DNA from: Sitta carolinensis | Taxonomy: Eukaryota; Chordata; Aves; Passeriformes; Sittidae | Direction: 5' to 3' | NCBI GenBank assembly: GCA_032173965.1 | Contig: CM063287.1 | Location: 9,801,859-9,865,858, forward strand | DNA length: 64,000 bases | Part shown: positions 35,801-49,574 of the stretch, piece by piece | Numbering within the stretch: position 1 is the first letter of the stretch | Layout: every line of letters begins with the position of its first letter | Position numbers and translations under genes: made by a program | Notes under the pieces: generated by a model | What the model was told of the DNA's origin: nothing | Databases searched by the model: none | What the model saw: the letters and a program-made list of their open reading frames with translations, nothing else

Positions 35801-38800
35801 CTATGCAGGTCAGTTTTTATGTTAAAATACTGTACAATATACTCAGGTATTAAGAGCTCACATTTTTATTCTAATTTGTTTTCCTTCAGGTTCAGAATTA
35901 CCAGCAAAGAAAATTGCTCTAATTGCAATGCTTTGCATACAAATAGTGATTATAGCTTAGTGGATTGTTAGGACACGACACTGCACAACTTATTAGATCA
36001 AACTGAGTGAAGCCTACACCATACCAATTTTAAAATGTAGATAAAGCAAGTTAAGCTCTCTCAGAAAATCTAAATATTTATGACCCAAAAAAATGTGGGT
36101 GTCAACCTGCCAGGCACATTACATGATCCCTGATTCAGAACTATGAAATAATCATAGGGAAAAGCTGCCACAATATACGATGTCATTAAAACCCAGTAGC
36201 AGCAAAACCAATTTTAATTAGATCCCAAGAAATGAATATGTAGAGACCAAAAGCCATTCTTCAATATATTAGTATAGTTTTTTTACTTGGTTAGCTTTAT
36301 GGAATTCATCAAAGGGATGCTGAGTGACTGAAAAGGTGCACATGAAAGCACTCAGTGAATTGCATACAGAGGTATTTCTACATTTCCAAATGTTTATTTT
36401 TATTCTAATGAATACTCTCACAAAGAATGCAAGTATCTGGAGGACAGCAGAGCTCTCTAAGGCTGTACATTCAGAATGAAGCATCTCAGCCTTCTACTTA
36501 TGACCAAATTCCAGTTGTCCATAAGAAGACAAAGTTGGGCACTTCATGTACTAAAATTTGTCATTTCTTAACTTTTACTTAGATTCTAGTTACAGTGGAT
36601 ATATACTGGATTTTACAGATTAGAGGTATTATAGAAGAAATAACCTGAGTTCTGGCTCATGATTTAAATCCAAGCACCATTTTTCTAAAACTAAATTACA
36701 GTGTATGTTTCCTAAATTGCAGATAACAAATATAGCTACTGGCAGAGATTTTAATGGGCATGTTTGAGATTTTTTGTCTCTGAAGTTTAAATTTCTGGTT
36801 TATAGTAAAAAAAAAAAAATGCTTCTCTGTTGTTGTAGGTATGCTGTTGTACGCCAGTGATGGATTAGGTCAGGGAGAGTCAGTGTACAGAGGAGTGGGT
36901 GAGGCAATGAGACAAATAATCTCTTCCACCACTTTTGTGTTTCCTAGTTTGTAGACTACAATTATTATATGCTTCATTCATATACTGTTATTGTCACTTG
37001 TTAATAATCCATGAAGTTAACATGAAAAGCTTGAAGCAAGATGCAACTGAAAATGACCTTAGAAGTTTCCCAGTAGTCACACCTTTCCTGCCAAGCTCTG
37101 TTTCACCGTGCAGCTGCAGCCTGGATGCTCTTGTGAACCACTCACACTACACATCTAGCTCAAGGCGAGGCAGCCTGCATATTTAACATTTTGGTATCTG
37201 TACAACTCACGGGAAACTCAGGTTTCCAATAGCATTGTAGAATGCATATTGTGTTTTAAGGAAAGGTGGAAATAGGTGTATGGAACTAGCGTGTTTTGGC
37301 ACAGGTAATTTTTTTTTTTTAAACAACCCAAACTGTAACTTTCTCTCCCCATCTGGTAAAAAGTGGTAGTTCTTTCCTGTAAAAATGATGTAACATCTAG
37401 TCAACAAAGTCTAGTCCTCAACTGAGTTGAATCAGTCTTTCTGCACTGATTGTATGATGTACAAACCCTAAAAGCAGTCCTGTTGCCAAATACATCATGT
37501 GTGCTCTGAGAAATGCAACAGAAACAAAAGACAAATGGAACTGTGACATTCTGAGGACAAGAATAAATTTTATAAATAATTATTTGTTAAAATATTATTT
37601 GTTTATGAATGCAAGTCAACTGATTTTTTTCTTAAAAAAAAAGTAAATTTGTGGATTAATCATGATTTCAGTGATACTGTATACCAATGACATGGGAATC
37701 CTCCTCATCAAAGCTCACAGGTGGGCTATTAATGAGTCCACAAAATACAATGTGAATGTGTCCACACAGCTGAAAGATAGACTCAGCAGACCAAGACTCC
37801 CTGTTAGCAGGGGGAGGTTTTAGCTATTTAAGAGGGTGAGCAATCAGTAGGAAACAAAAATTAAATGAAAACAGCCTAATGATAAAAAAATACTCTGAAA
37901 TACAGTAGCCAATATTAAACAATTGATCTTTTGGCTTGCACAGTAGACCGATACTCTAAAATAAAAAGACATAGGTAGGACAAGAAGCTGCTGAAATTGG
38001 AGTTTACTATTCTTTTATAGTTTACTTTTGACACTGTGCAGCTAAATTTCTGATTAATAATACTTTTTTCTTCTTTTTTTTTTTTTTCTAAATTGAACCT
38101 CATGCTGAAAAGTCTCTGGTGATGGTGGTGAATGAGAGCTGTTTCTTTGGGAAACAGCACAATCAAAAAATAGGGCTGCAGAAACTCTTTTCTATGACCT
38201 AACATGGGTTTGGAAAAATCCAGATGAGGTGCCCTTCCTAGTAACATGCAAAAGTCATTCTGCTAAGTGGTAGCATCAAGTGGCAGAACACAGAAAAGTC
38301 TGTCCCAGTACATACTCCTTGAGGAGCTTTAGTGGGTTCACATCAGCAATTCTGTCACAGACATATAGAATATTACTGCAGGGTTATTTGTAGAACAATT
38401 CCAGGGCTGGGCAGTGATGAGAATGTAACATGGAAACAGTTTTCTTGATTTCATTGTAATTGGTCCCAGGCTTAGAATAAAACTCAAGCTTATGTACTTA
38501 ATTTACCTAATTGCCTTGCTGTATGAGGCCTCTGTACTTAAATTGTTAGCTTATCATCCTGACAGGCAGTAAACTATAGCTTTATATTAGCAAATAAATG
38601 TAAAAGTATTGATGTACAGTCTGCCACTGCGGGACACTGTGTAATTTACACATCCATTATGCAGCCACAAACCCATAGATCCATATCTTCCTGAGCAGCT
38701 TTATCCAAGCTGCCTAGATTTTAGCCAGTGCTACCCATTTACTCTTAAATCACTTGTTCTAGCATTGTTTTAACACACTAAGAAGACATGTTTGACTGAG

Positions 38801-39848
38801 CAATACTAGAAGTCATCTAACTAACTGTATCTCATGTCCAGGTTGCATCTAACACTTAAGGAATTTGGCGGAAATTCACTCTTAAGAAGGCATTTACTGT
38901 TTTCCTTTCTCTCCCTCTCTTTTTCCCCTTTTCCTTTCCATATTTTTTGGTTGGTTGGCTGTTTCTTAAGTGTCTGGCCTGCAGCCTGTGCTAGAGAACA
39001 GAATAATTACTTTCTAGGACTCTTGGTGGATAGAGTCCAACCAAGAATCATTCATTGGTTTATTTAACTATTTTGCAATAGATGGTACAAATGTAAAAAT
39101 CTGTTGCTCTTTGATGAAGAAGCTTTGACCTAATCATTGTGTGTCTACAATCACACATCCCTAAGATGTTCCACTCGGAATTAACCCTCTTCCCCCTCCA
39201 ATGTCACTCCTACTCCTAAAACAAGCTTTTAACAGAAAGTCTCAAATGAAGAAGTGAATGGAAGTGAATTCAGAGAATGAATAAATAAACGGGATAACCT
39301 GGAATAATCATTATTTGTTCTGAGAGAATGAAAGTTTCATCAACTTTGAATTAAAGCTGGGAAGTAAATTCCATTCTAAAGGAGGAGTTAGTTGTAATAC
39401 AGTATAATTCCATTCTTTGGTAAGGCCTTTTACTTCCAGGACTGCTAACAGGTTCCCTGCAGTGGCTCTGCAACAGTCACTTCCCAGCTTTTACTTTGAG
39501 ATTTTGTCTCCAGGCAAATTCATTAACATGGCCAGGACTGCCACACAAGCCAACCCAAGGCTCAGTGTCCTCCACAGAGCTTAACCCACTGGCAGAAATA
39601 TTGCAGAATTCAGTTTACAGTTCAGTTCTCTGACAGCTTCCACATTTCCTGTGTTTCTGAGGCTTGCTGCATTAAAAGGGCAAATGCCTCACTGCTCCAC
39701 TGCTCCTGGGCTATCCTGGCAATAGAGTGGGCAGCAGGGTCAGGACAGGGCCAGAGCTCAAATCCTCTCTTCAGCTTTGAGCCCTTCACTACAGAAGGGG
39801 CAATGAAGCTGAGGAGGGGAAAAAAAAAAAAAAATAATAAAAAAAAAG
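35798..39848. other. Intergenic, nothing recognised
   Basis: AT-rich flank with a short A run near 36808-36820 and an A-rich stretch at its right end next to the second CR1 copy. No exon or mobile element could be supported. Confidence 0.65.
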
Positions 39849-40190
39849 GAGGCTCAGGGGTCACCTTGTCACTCTCTACAACTCTCTGAAAGGAGGTTGC
39901 ATCCAGTGGGGGATTGGTCTCTTCTCACAGATAACAAGCAACAGAACAAAGGAAAATGGCTTTAAGTCATCCCAGGGGACATTTAGATTGGATATTAGAA
40001 AAAAATTCTTCACTGAGAGAGTGGTCAGGCATTGGAACAGGCTGCTCAGGGAGCTGGTGGAGTCACCAGCCCTGGAGGTGTTTAAAGGACATGTAGATGT
40101 GGTACTTGGGGATACGGTTTAGTGGTGAACTCAGTAGTGTAAGGTCAGTGATTGGATCAAGGATCTTCTGTTTCTATGGCTTTCATTTTG
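39849..40190 (+). mobile_element. CR1 LINE 3' fragment
   Basis: The sequence closely follows the avian CR1 3' region: CTCTCTACAACTCTCTGAAAGGAGG, GTTTAGATTGG-like, GGCATTGGAACAGGCTGCTC, CCCTGGAGGTGTTTAAA and GGTTTAGTGGTGAACT appear in the expected order. It is 5'-truncated, as most CR1 copies are. The final ATTCTATGA-type repeats are eroded to an irregular TTTCTATGGCTTTC. An A-rich stretch (about 39819-39847) abuts the truncated 5' side, which is not the usual place for an A tail, so it is probably a separate simple repeat. Better preserved than the CR1 copy near 31.4-32.1 kb. Confidence 0.88.
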
Positions 40191-43100
40191 TGTGCAAGGC
40201 CAAGAAGGCCTCAAGGTGAAACTGTATTGCACACAAATTTCTTCTGTACAATCAGTTGTCTTTCTTGGCTAGACCTTCAGGCTTTTCTTTGACAAGAATA
40301 ATTATTGAGAGTTTATTTACTGGAACAATATTGGAACCTTTTGTAAGACGTTGCCCTCCAGTCACCATATGAATCGAAATAACATTACTGCAGCTAATAA
40401 AATATATTACTGCATTTTGTAAGATTCAGAGACCCCTTTTATAGAAAATTAGAACTCATTCAGTGGCTTTCCTTTTTTGTTTTTTTAAACATTTGCTATG
40501 CTTCTTTTCAGGATTATAATAGGTTGTACTATTCTTGCTTGGTCATAGAAAGGACAGCAATAGTCTAAATCCATGTGTAATTGTCTTTCTCAGAAAAATG
40601 AGATATGAGAGTGAACATAATTTCAGTATCAATTCAGTGGGACAGGATTCAGCCTTAAATGTTCTAGTCACTAATTTCTGCTTTGATGACATGATTATTA
40701 CCTAAATGTAGGAGAAAGCAACAGAATTTTTATACAACGTAGGTGTTTTCACCTGCCACATGTAAGAAAAAAAGCCCACAGCTTGAAGCACATCAGAGTA
40801 GCAATGGTAATTAGGTATTGGCATATCATCTAAAAAAAAAGAAAAGAGCTTGAAAAATGATACAGCTTAAAAATGGTTTAGTATCCTAGAGCTATGCAAA
40901 AAGTTCTCAAAAGGAAATGTAAATTGTGAATGATGAACACTTGTGATTCTTACAAGGGATAGCCAGAAACACAGGGAATAAGATCAAGATATCCCATTGA
41001 AGTCTGTGTAAGGAGTATGACCACACATCTGTATGCAGGCTTTCAAGCAGTCAGATAGTTTTCCACAAATGCCAATTGCCACATCACTCGTAGCACTTTC
41101 CTGTAGAAGTTATGGCTGTTGATTTCATCTAAAGTACACCTGCAGTGACAGCATCTACCAGGAAATTTGCACAGAAATGAGAGAATACTGCTTTCTGAAT
41201 CCATTGAAGACCCCAAAACATTCTGGACCAATTTTTTTATTGAAAGTCCTTTACTATTCTGTTTTTTGCCAGCAGTCTTTCATATGCTTTATAGCCAATG
41301 CTTCCAAAACGTAATGCAACCATGTTACTAATTATGATCAGAACCAGACAGATAGAATGCTTCTAAATCTTAGAAGACTGCAGCAACCACATGCATTTAT
41401 ATATTTGGTTTCTGAAATGAACTGACAGTTTGGCTGACAGAAAATCAGGGTACACGAAAACAGAATACACATATGTTCACCTGGAAATCTGAAAAGACCG
41501 CGAGCAGGTTAAGAACAGTTTGTACAGCTGAGACTGTCTCGTGTCCATCAGAGTCAATGACAAACACTGACAGGGTCGGCTGGAGCTGAGCAGAGCTTAG
41601 ACCAGGCACATCAGCAAGCGTCTGCTCTATTCTTAGAGCCAGCTGCTCTGAGCTGCTACCTCACTTGCAGCCATGCAGATATTTTTGGAGTCTGGAATTT
41701 CCAGCCTTTTAGTTTCTGTGTTCAAGTACAATCTCCCAGACAAGCTCACCCTACAATTCTAATTGGACCTGGAAGAAGATGTAAAGATTTGAGCATTTGT
41801 TTCAAATTGGAAGGCAACCAAATTTTTGAAAGCTTTCTTAAAATGGAATAGATTTCTTTTTCTACCCAGATTGAAATGCTGGATAACATTAAAGAGAAAT
41901 ATTGAATTGGCCCTCCTGAGCACAATTTTTTATTCATTAGGGGCTTTTTCCTATGTTCAACAAAAAATGATTTGCAGATTAGGACATTACATAAGTATAT
42001 TTCATATATGGATAAAATTGCTCTTTGCTTCACTCTCCTTGATATTTCTCCGTACAAAGATACAGGGAGTTCGCATTTTGCAGCTGAAATACGTTACAAC
42101 AATACAGATGGAACTTTAGATGTAAAGCCATATTTTTAGCCGAAGCACAGTTGAAGCAATGTCATCTGATGCAGTTAGAGACACACAGAGAAGCACTTGC
42201 AGTGATACACATTTATCACTTTTAGTGAATGGCTGAAGCACAGCACCCTGGGTACCCTCTCCTTCAGAAGGGCAATAATTTAAAATATACTTTTTTCCTT
42301 GAACAGGAAAGAATGGAGCATTCTATTCCCATATGTGGCCCGATGCTTGTGCTTCATTTGGCTAACACTCAAGGTATTCCTGCAGTTTTCCCTCTGTGAG
42401 TACCTGTCTGAAAACTGATCTGTACATGGACATCTGTGTAATTGCCCCAGGGTGAAACCTTCGGTCATTTCTCTCAGCGAAAGCACTCATTGTAAGAATT
42501 GTGAAATTCCACCTCCAGAGCACAGGTGTGAATTTCCATACATTTGCAACTGTCAGAGGGAATGTTCAATGTCTTCATGGAAACATGATCATCTCCAACA
42601 GCAAAATCCCCTCATTTCATGAAGGATCTGAGCTGGAATCAGAAACTTTTACCTTTCTCTCAAAGTGATGTGCTGTGATGTTTCTCAGGTGTGAGAGATT
42701 TTATTATTGCTGGCATATTGAATATCTGATCTTAAAAATCAGAACAAAAATCTTATTAAAATAGGAATTTGAAGGCACTGGAAGCATTCAGAATTTAAAA
42801 GAACTCAGAAAAGCAGAGGGTTTAGTGCACTTCTCTGATATTCATACTTCTTAGTTCCTGAACTTTGATGTCCCATACAGACACATCAGTCAGGTGAAGG
42901 TCAAAACTTTCTGGAAGGAATAACATACACTCCTCTAACAATTTGTTCAAGTAATAGCTTGCAAATATATATAAGGGCAGCAACAGCCCCTTGTCAATAT
43001 AGCTGTCACTGGTTTTAGGAGATGAAGCTGTTGGAAGCATCTTTTCAGCAAGTCCTTCTCTGTTAAAGAATAGTAGTTACAGCTCTGAAGAGCAAAGGAA

Positions 43101-43803
43101 GATCTAAAAAATCTTTTAAATGTTGGAGGCCTTGGAGCCTCTTCTTGAAAAATGCTGAATTTTGTAGTGCTTTATATTTCTGATAAACAGGATTCAGATC
43201 TTGGCAACAGGCTAGGAAGCACTACTCTCAGTAAAAAAAGACCAAGAGAGAATAAGCCAAGGAGGGAGCACAGGAAGGAACAGCTTCCTAGAAAGGCTGT
43301 TGCTGTTAGTAAGGAAAGAAAAGATGCCATGGAATGGCCAAAGACTGCTGCGTTTAACCTTAAGGACGATAAGCAGCCATCAGTTTTTTCTGAGGCACTT
43401 CATCTTTAGAGCAGAAAATATGAATTTCTTTTCTCTGCAAAGTTTCATTACTTCACAGTAAGAACTCTCCAATAGTGTTTTATAAACTGTCAAAGCAAAG
43501 AAAGTCAGAAACAGCTTTTTGAAGGCTGTTTTTCTTGCCTTCCTCCCTTGTGGGAAAAAAAAATGAGCAGATAGCAGCCACATGAGACTGGAGAGTGTGG
43601 GTAGATGGTCAGGGTACAAAATGTTAGATTACTCAGCAGTTTTGTTGGCTCTGATATGTACCCATGACTACATCTTGAGTCCTCCCCAGAGAAAGCATTT
43701 CATTAATCTCAAAAAGTGAAAAATTTAATTACTGAATAAATGATAGAGCCCCACCTACTGTTGTTTTATTGCAAACATTTCTAGATAGACACACACACCC
43801 TTC
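40191..43803. other. Intergenic, nothing recognised
   Basis: Unique-looking AT-rich DNA. A patch at 41510-41690 is richer in CAGCTG/GAGCTG-type E-box sites, without further support. The open frames on both strands at 41746-42119 overlap one another and have no domain. Confidence 0.65.
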
Positions 43804-43874
43804 ATGCAAATGCAATTCATTAGTGCATGCAGGGCCATTTCTATTATAGGAGCCCTAATTATGGATTATAATCC
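43804..43874. promoter_or_regulatory. Candidate distal enhancer: POU octamer plus homeodomain sites
   Basis: Within 71 bases there is a perfect octamer ATGCAAAT (43804-43811), a CATTAG site, GTGCATGC, a CTAATTAT site, and the perfect 12-base palindrome GGATTATAATCC (43863-43874), made of two TAATCC half-sites of the OTX/PITX type facing each other. Such clusters are typical of conserved neural enhancers, which would suit NRG3 19 kb away. Motifs are seen directly; enhancer function and target are inference. Confidence 0.35.
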
Positions 43875-46170
43875 CACCGTGGGTATGTTTTGCATACACA
43901 CACACAACTGTGTACTTTGCACTAGAAATCTAGAAATACAGGTGGATTTATTTCCCTCCCTCTTGTAAGTCAGGCTTCCCTGCTTCATATGAGCACACAC
44001 ACATACCAAACACTCCCCAGGGAAAGATTAAAATGTTTCAAAAAGCTTTGAAAATCTTTTGGTCAGCAGTTGACAGGATGATGGCTCGTTTCGTTAAAAA
44101 CACTGGTATTGGGGGTCACTGAGGTTCTATCATCCTTACCAGACTATCTGGCATATTTTCCACCCAGACTCTCTCTGCTCATGTGTAAAGGAAAGAAAGT
44201 ATCCCAGCAATGTGAACACCTCTTGATGTAGCACAAGTTTTGTTATTCAAATAGAAAAGTCTAAATGCAATGTGCATCGAAGATAAGGGTTGCATTATTC
44301 TCATTTTAAGGAAATCAAACCACAGGACACGGGGAGTGAGGGAAGTACCATCCAACATTAAATGTCTTGTCCAGACCACCACTTCTTCAACACATTCCCT
44401 GCTCATAAATAATGCAGCACAGAAACTGACTCTCAGCACACACACAGAGCTTTAAAAAGGGCCTTTTTCACCTGGCTCCTCGTCATCACTGTGCTTTTTC
44501 ATGTGCACCAAAATTCCCATTGCAAAGGGAATTCTTAAAAGAACTTTTGTGAAATCCCATGTCCAGAGTGGGAGGTGTTATTTTGAAAACACTGAAATCC
44601 ATTCTTGTAAGCTGTAGGCAGTCATGAATTGGCACCACATTTTGCAGGTAACATCTTGTTTTTCAAACGTTAGCAGTTACTACAAGTTCACAGACTGGTG
44701 TGATTTTAAAATAGCAGAATTGTGTCAAAACTACAAGGTAGAAAGACCCCGTGCAAGCAAAGTGAATTGAAATAAGTAGTGAAATGTGACAGCTGGAGAA
44801 AAGGATTGATTCATTTATCACATTGAGATTGGCAACAAGCTTCAAAACCCTGTTGTTAGCTGGCAGCAATTGTTCTGTTCTGTCAGTTAAATAGGTGATA
44901 AGCCAAAAATGTGGAAGGAAAACCCTCTATATTACATGACACTTATCTCCACAATTTCAGGGTAGTATTTTTGATAATAATTTTAAACAAAGCTCTCCAA
45001 AATATGGTTGCCAGTGTCTTCATAAAACTAAAGAGAAATTTATATTTATTTTTAATTTGAGTATGAGATTCTTCAAATGAAGTATACGCATTTCTCTAAC
45101 CTCAGATCTTGCCCCTTATTTTTTAAGCTTCAATATTTGCTGGCAGAAGCTGATATGGTTTTACTTGCCCCCCTCAAAAATACTAAAGCATTTGAAACTG
45201 GCCAAGTAAAGGATGTGGGCATAAGTATTGATTGTTTCTTGCGTAATTTATACAACATTTTTTATCACAAGGCACTGAAATTATTAATATAATATTAATG
45301 GTCTTATACAATATACTTAAACACTTCTAAAAATGAATGTTTATAAAATACACTGTGTAAAATATAGTAAACATTGATAACTAAAAAATGAGAGAGAGAG
45401 GACACCTTGTTCTTCAACCACAAAGCACTCTAACCTCAAAATACATAAGTTTTTTCAAACTAAAAACATATTGAAGAAGAGACAAGTTGTTTCTGGAATA
45501 TTTGGAGCATATCCTTGAACAGCATGACATTATGCACAGACTAAAAGTCTAGCATTTCTAAGTTCTTCTGTAGAAGTACATTTTTTAAGGATGCATTTAA
45601 ACCATCCACGCAGTGCATTTACAGTTTGCTTGATACTAGGACAAGAGTGCATTAAACAACCTTTTTTCTCCCTCAGGGACAAAGGTGAGGCTGCAAAGAT
45701 GTGGCAGCAAAAAATATTATGCTAAGTACAAGTGCCAAAATCCAATGGCAAAAGAGACAGGAACCTAAAATGATTACAAACTATTTTGGCAAGTTAATAT
45801 CAATACAGTTTATTGCTGTCCATAACAACAGAAAGCCAGACCAAATAGTCTATGGAGTTTCTGTAGCACTGGCTGAAAGAACTCACGACACATATTTCTT
45901 CTTATTAAATTGCTAAAATAACTTACTCGTGGAAAAAAAGCCTAATGCTAAGTCTGATATTTAATGTAATAATTTGCTAAATAGTTGAAAATTTAGGCTG
46001 TTGAATAACTCAGTATTAAAACTTGTCTCTGCTTTCTAGATCTGCTTTTAAAACACAACCCCTCCTCTGAACATAAAGGCTGTAAGTCTTACCATCTCAC
46101 CTGGGATCCTACTCTGTCCTGTTCTCTAAAAGGACAGGGTTTCCTGACAGGGATTATGTATACAGAATTA

Positions 46171-46196
46171 TGTATATATATGTATATATATGTATA
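46171..46196 (+). repeat. TGTATATATA decamer repeat
   Basis: The 10-base unit TGTATATATA occurs twice exactly plus a 6-base partial copy. It is an AT-rich short tandem repeat. Confidence 0.9.
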
Positions 46197-49100
46197 GTGG
46201 AAGGCAGGAAATAAAGCATCATTTGGAGCCAGGATGAACTGGACATCACAGCCATGTGACAGGACTTTCTGACTAAGAACACACGGAACAAAGAAATGTG
46301 AGTACACCTGCTGCTAGTTTTGCACAATGCTCACCATTCTGTCCTTACAGATTAGGTACACGCCAAACAGATATCGAGGTCTGCTGATGCTCAACTGCTT
46401 TTTAAACTTCTCTATTGCTAAGTGTACAATCCACATGATCCTCACTGCCAGTTAGAACCTTGTGTGAATATCAATTTTCATATCACATGGGAGTGTGGAG
46501 AATGAAATTTTCTCTAGACAGATCAAATGACTGGGATTAAATTTGGAGGGCCAGACATTTAGAATAACTGTCAACTTTTTAGAATCCAGAAGCTTTACAC
46601 CACTTGAGAGTCTGGCCTAAGGTATATATTAATCTGTTTGAAGTATTTCAAGCATTCTAGTTGTAGCTTCTAACAGCAGCTTTGAAAACGTGTTGCAGAC
46701 CTAAAAGTATGTTAATATTATGTGTTCTTTTCCTCTCATATAACAGATAGAAGGAGAAAAGAATTTAGGAATATCTGAATTACTGAAACTCATATCCCAA
46801 CCCTGATACTGCCTTATGGATATCAAGAAGCAGGAAGCTTTCCAATATTCCTCACATGGACTTCAAGCACAGAAAAGTAGTTTTGACTATCACACATTCA
46901 GAGCAGTCAAATAATTTATCATAGCAAAGTGTGAAGTGAAATTGGAGACTGCAGATAAAAGGCACACAGGTTGGAGAGATATATGTATTTACAGTTTATT
47001 TAGAATGATTTAAAAAAAAAAGTTAAAGCTAACATATCTGTATCACTCAGACCCAGTTCTTTCTCTGACATACAAGATTTTGCTACCATCTTAAAGTAGA
47101 ACTGAGTCCTAAGAGAAAGGCAGCTTTAATGGTGTATGAATTTTAAATAAAGCAAAGTAAGAGCATAGCGGCACAGCTCAATGCTGCAGTCTGTGGGAAC
47201 AGATTTGTGGTTGTAGTTTTGTCTGCATCTTTATTTTCCCAGTATATCAGTGGCATCAGTGCAAGAGATTTCAGATTGACTTCACAAGCCTACATATTTT
47301 CCAAGTCCAGTAAGGAAGGCTGCAAACTCCTTGAGAGGCGTGAGAGCAACTAAAACCTCCAGAAAAACTGGAAAAAGATTTACCTCATCTCACCTCTGCC
47401 AGCAGGGTTGTTGTGTGCCAAAAAGAAAAAGAAATGGGGAAGGCTTTATATTGACTGTTGTTGCCACTTAATTAAAAGAAATTAAAAAAAAATATTATGG
47501 ACATAATTATGACTACTGTTTCTCTCCACTAGCACTGACTGACCATCATATGCCTGAGAAATAAATGGCTGACTCAAACGAAGGGGTTATGGCTGAAATA
47601 AAACTGACTTCCATGGAGCCTTCAGCTACTGCACACTTTCAGCCAGAACTGCTACACACTTGCAAATTTTCAAGTATCTGAAAACACGAATCTTAAAACT
47701 ATCTTTTAATGAATCCAACCTTTTTTATAGCAACAGACATATTAACCTTGATGTTCTTGTCTATAATTTAACAAATTATGTATGGTTTACCAGAGTTCAG
47801 TTTCACATTCTCTGTGGAACTATCATGTTTTAATTAGTTGAACTCCTACGAAAGAACTGGATAGACTCTGTGTCTTAACCTTATATATAAAAAAATGTTC
47901 AGATTGCTAAATTTGATATGAAAATGTTATTATGGGCTTAGGATGATTATTAAAACAAGGCAGTCCTCCTCAATTTAGCAGTTGGTATTCTTTCAAAGCA
48001 TTAAAATTCTTATTTCATTGGTGTTATTTTTGAAAATTATGTACTTCCATATTCTTTTTCTTGGTATAACTTTTGCAGCTACCCAACTTTAACATTGCCT
48101 TTCCTCTCTCTGTAACTAGAAATTTATTATTTTATATTCTCCTTGAGGCTACTAATATAGTAGGTACTCATTCCTACCTGTAGCACAATTATGTTTTTAG
48201 AAAATCCAATATTAAAGGGAAAAATGGAATAATATAAGGATTTAGATTTTCTTACTTTGTGTTGAAAAAGTAAAATTTAGTCTTCTATTTTTTCTGCTGA
48301 AAACACATAAATTTTCTTTGGTTATTTTCCTCAACACAATTTTTCACAACCATTTCTCAGCAGTCACTTAAAAACAAGTCTTTACAACACTACAGTATTA
48401 GAAAAAAAAAACAAAAAAAAAAGCAAGAAATATAGAACCCTTCAAACCATCAATAAAGCTCTAATCATGAAATTAAAACATTTCAGTACACCTCAGAAAA
48501 TAATTCTGTGCATAAATGCAAATACCAAGCTTCTGCACAAGGAGACTTCCATTTGGCTTCCATTCCCAAAATATGAATAAAGCACAAATTTAATCTTCCA
48601 AGACAGAAATATGAGTGTTTTGGACAAAAAAATGTGTATAATCATTGCAAGTGTCAATAAATACGCTGAGATGCTGTTTTAGAAATACTCTTATGTAGTG
48701 TAAGTTCTTCCCTGATAAAGGAAATAGATTTATGTATTTGAAAATGTTCAAAGTAATTTTGACAGAAGGGTGTAAGAATATTTATCTTTGTGATGTTGCA
48801 GGTCTGTAAGGAATAGAAGATACATGGAAAAGCCCAAGGTGTCAACCATGTAATAAAAGTAATGCTTCTCTCACCTTCTTTTTTATTACAAAAATGCATA
48901 GCACTGTCTAGTGAGCATAAAATCTCACTGAATTCAATTAAAAGTATTGTCTTTTCTCTGCCTCAATATTGCCTTATTATTTTTTGTTTAGTTTTAAGAA
49001 AAAACAGGTTTGAAATAAGATGAAATCAATGCTATAATTCTGCATAACATCATGTAAATTAATACTACTCGGACCAACCTCAAATTAGGAAAAAGAGTCC

Positions 49101-49552
49101 AATTCTGTCTAAGTAAATGTGAATTTTAAGAATTAAGTCTGAACCAACTGATTTCAATAGTTTAACAGCTCTTTCAGTGTTACTTAAGCAGCGTGATATC
49201 AGGGGATAAATCAATTCAGATTTCATAGAAAGTGTTTCCACAGTTAGGGGAGGGTTAGGAGGTGGAAAACCCCTCCCTTGTTTGCTCATACAGCTGCTTA
49301 GGAGACGTGATATGACTGCTGCAAATATGAAAGGCAGAGTTATGGCTCATAGTGGTTCCCTCCATTATAAGGAAAGACAGGAAAAATCTGAAAGGGAGGG
49401 CATATGAGACTTGATAAAAAAACTACCTAAGCTCTACAGAAAACGTGGTCCCGCTGACATTGACCAAAGAGCCCGTGGGCCGTTGAATTGGCATTTACTG
49501 TTGCTCAATCAAAAACCCAACCAACAGAGGAACATAGAGCCAAGGAGTGCTG

Positions 49553-49574
49553 ACTAACTAGTTAGTTAGCTAAC
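49553..49574. repeat. Two overlapping perfect palindromes
   Basis: ACTAACTAGTTAGT (49553-49566) and GTTAGCTAAC (49565-49574) are both perfect palindromes sharing two bases, built from TTAG/CTAA repeats. They could be a cruciform-prone spot or paired factor sites. No known element is recognised. Confidence 0.5.

Noticed and set aside
43152..43409. 85-codon Lys/Arg-rich plus-strand frame
   Set aside because: No homology recognised. The composition resembles A/G-rich DNA rather than a known basic protein.
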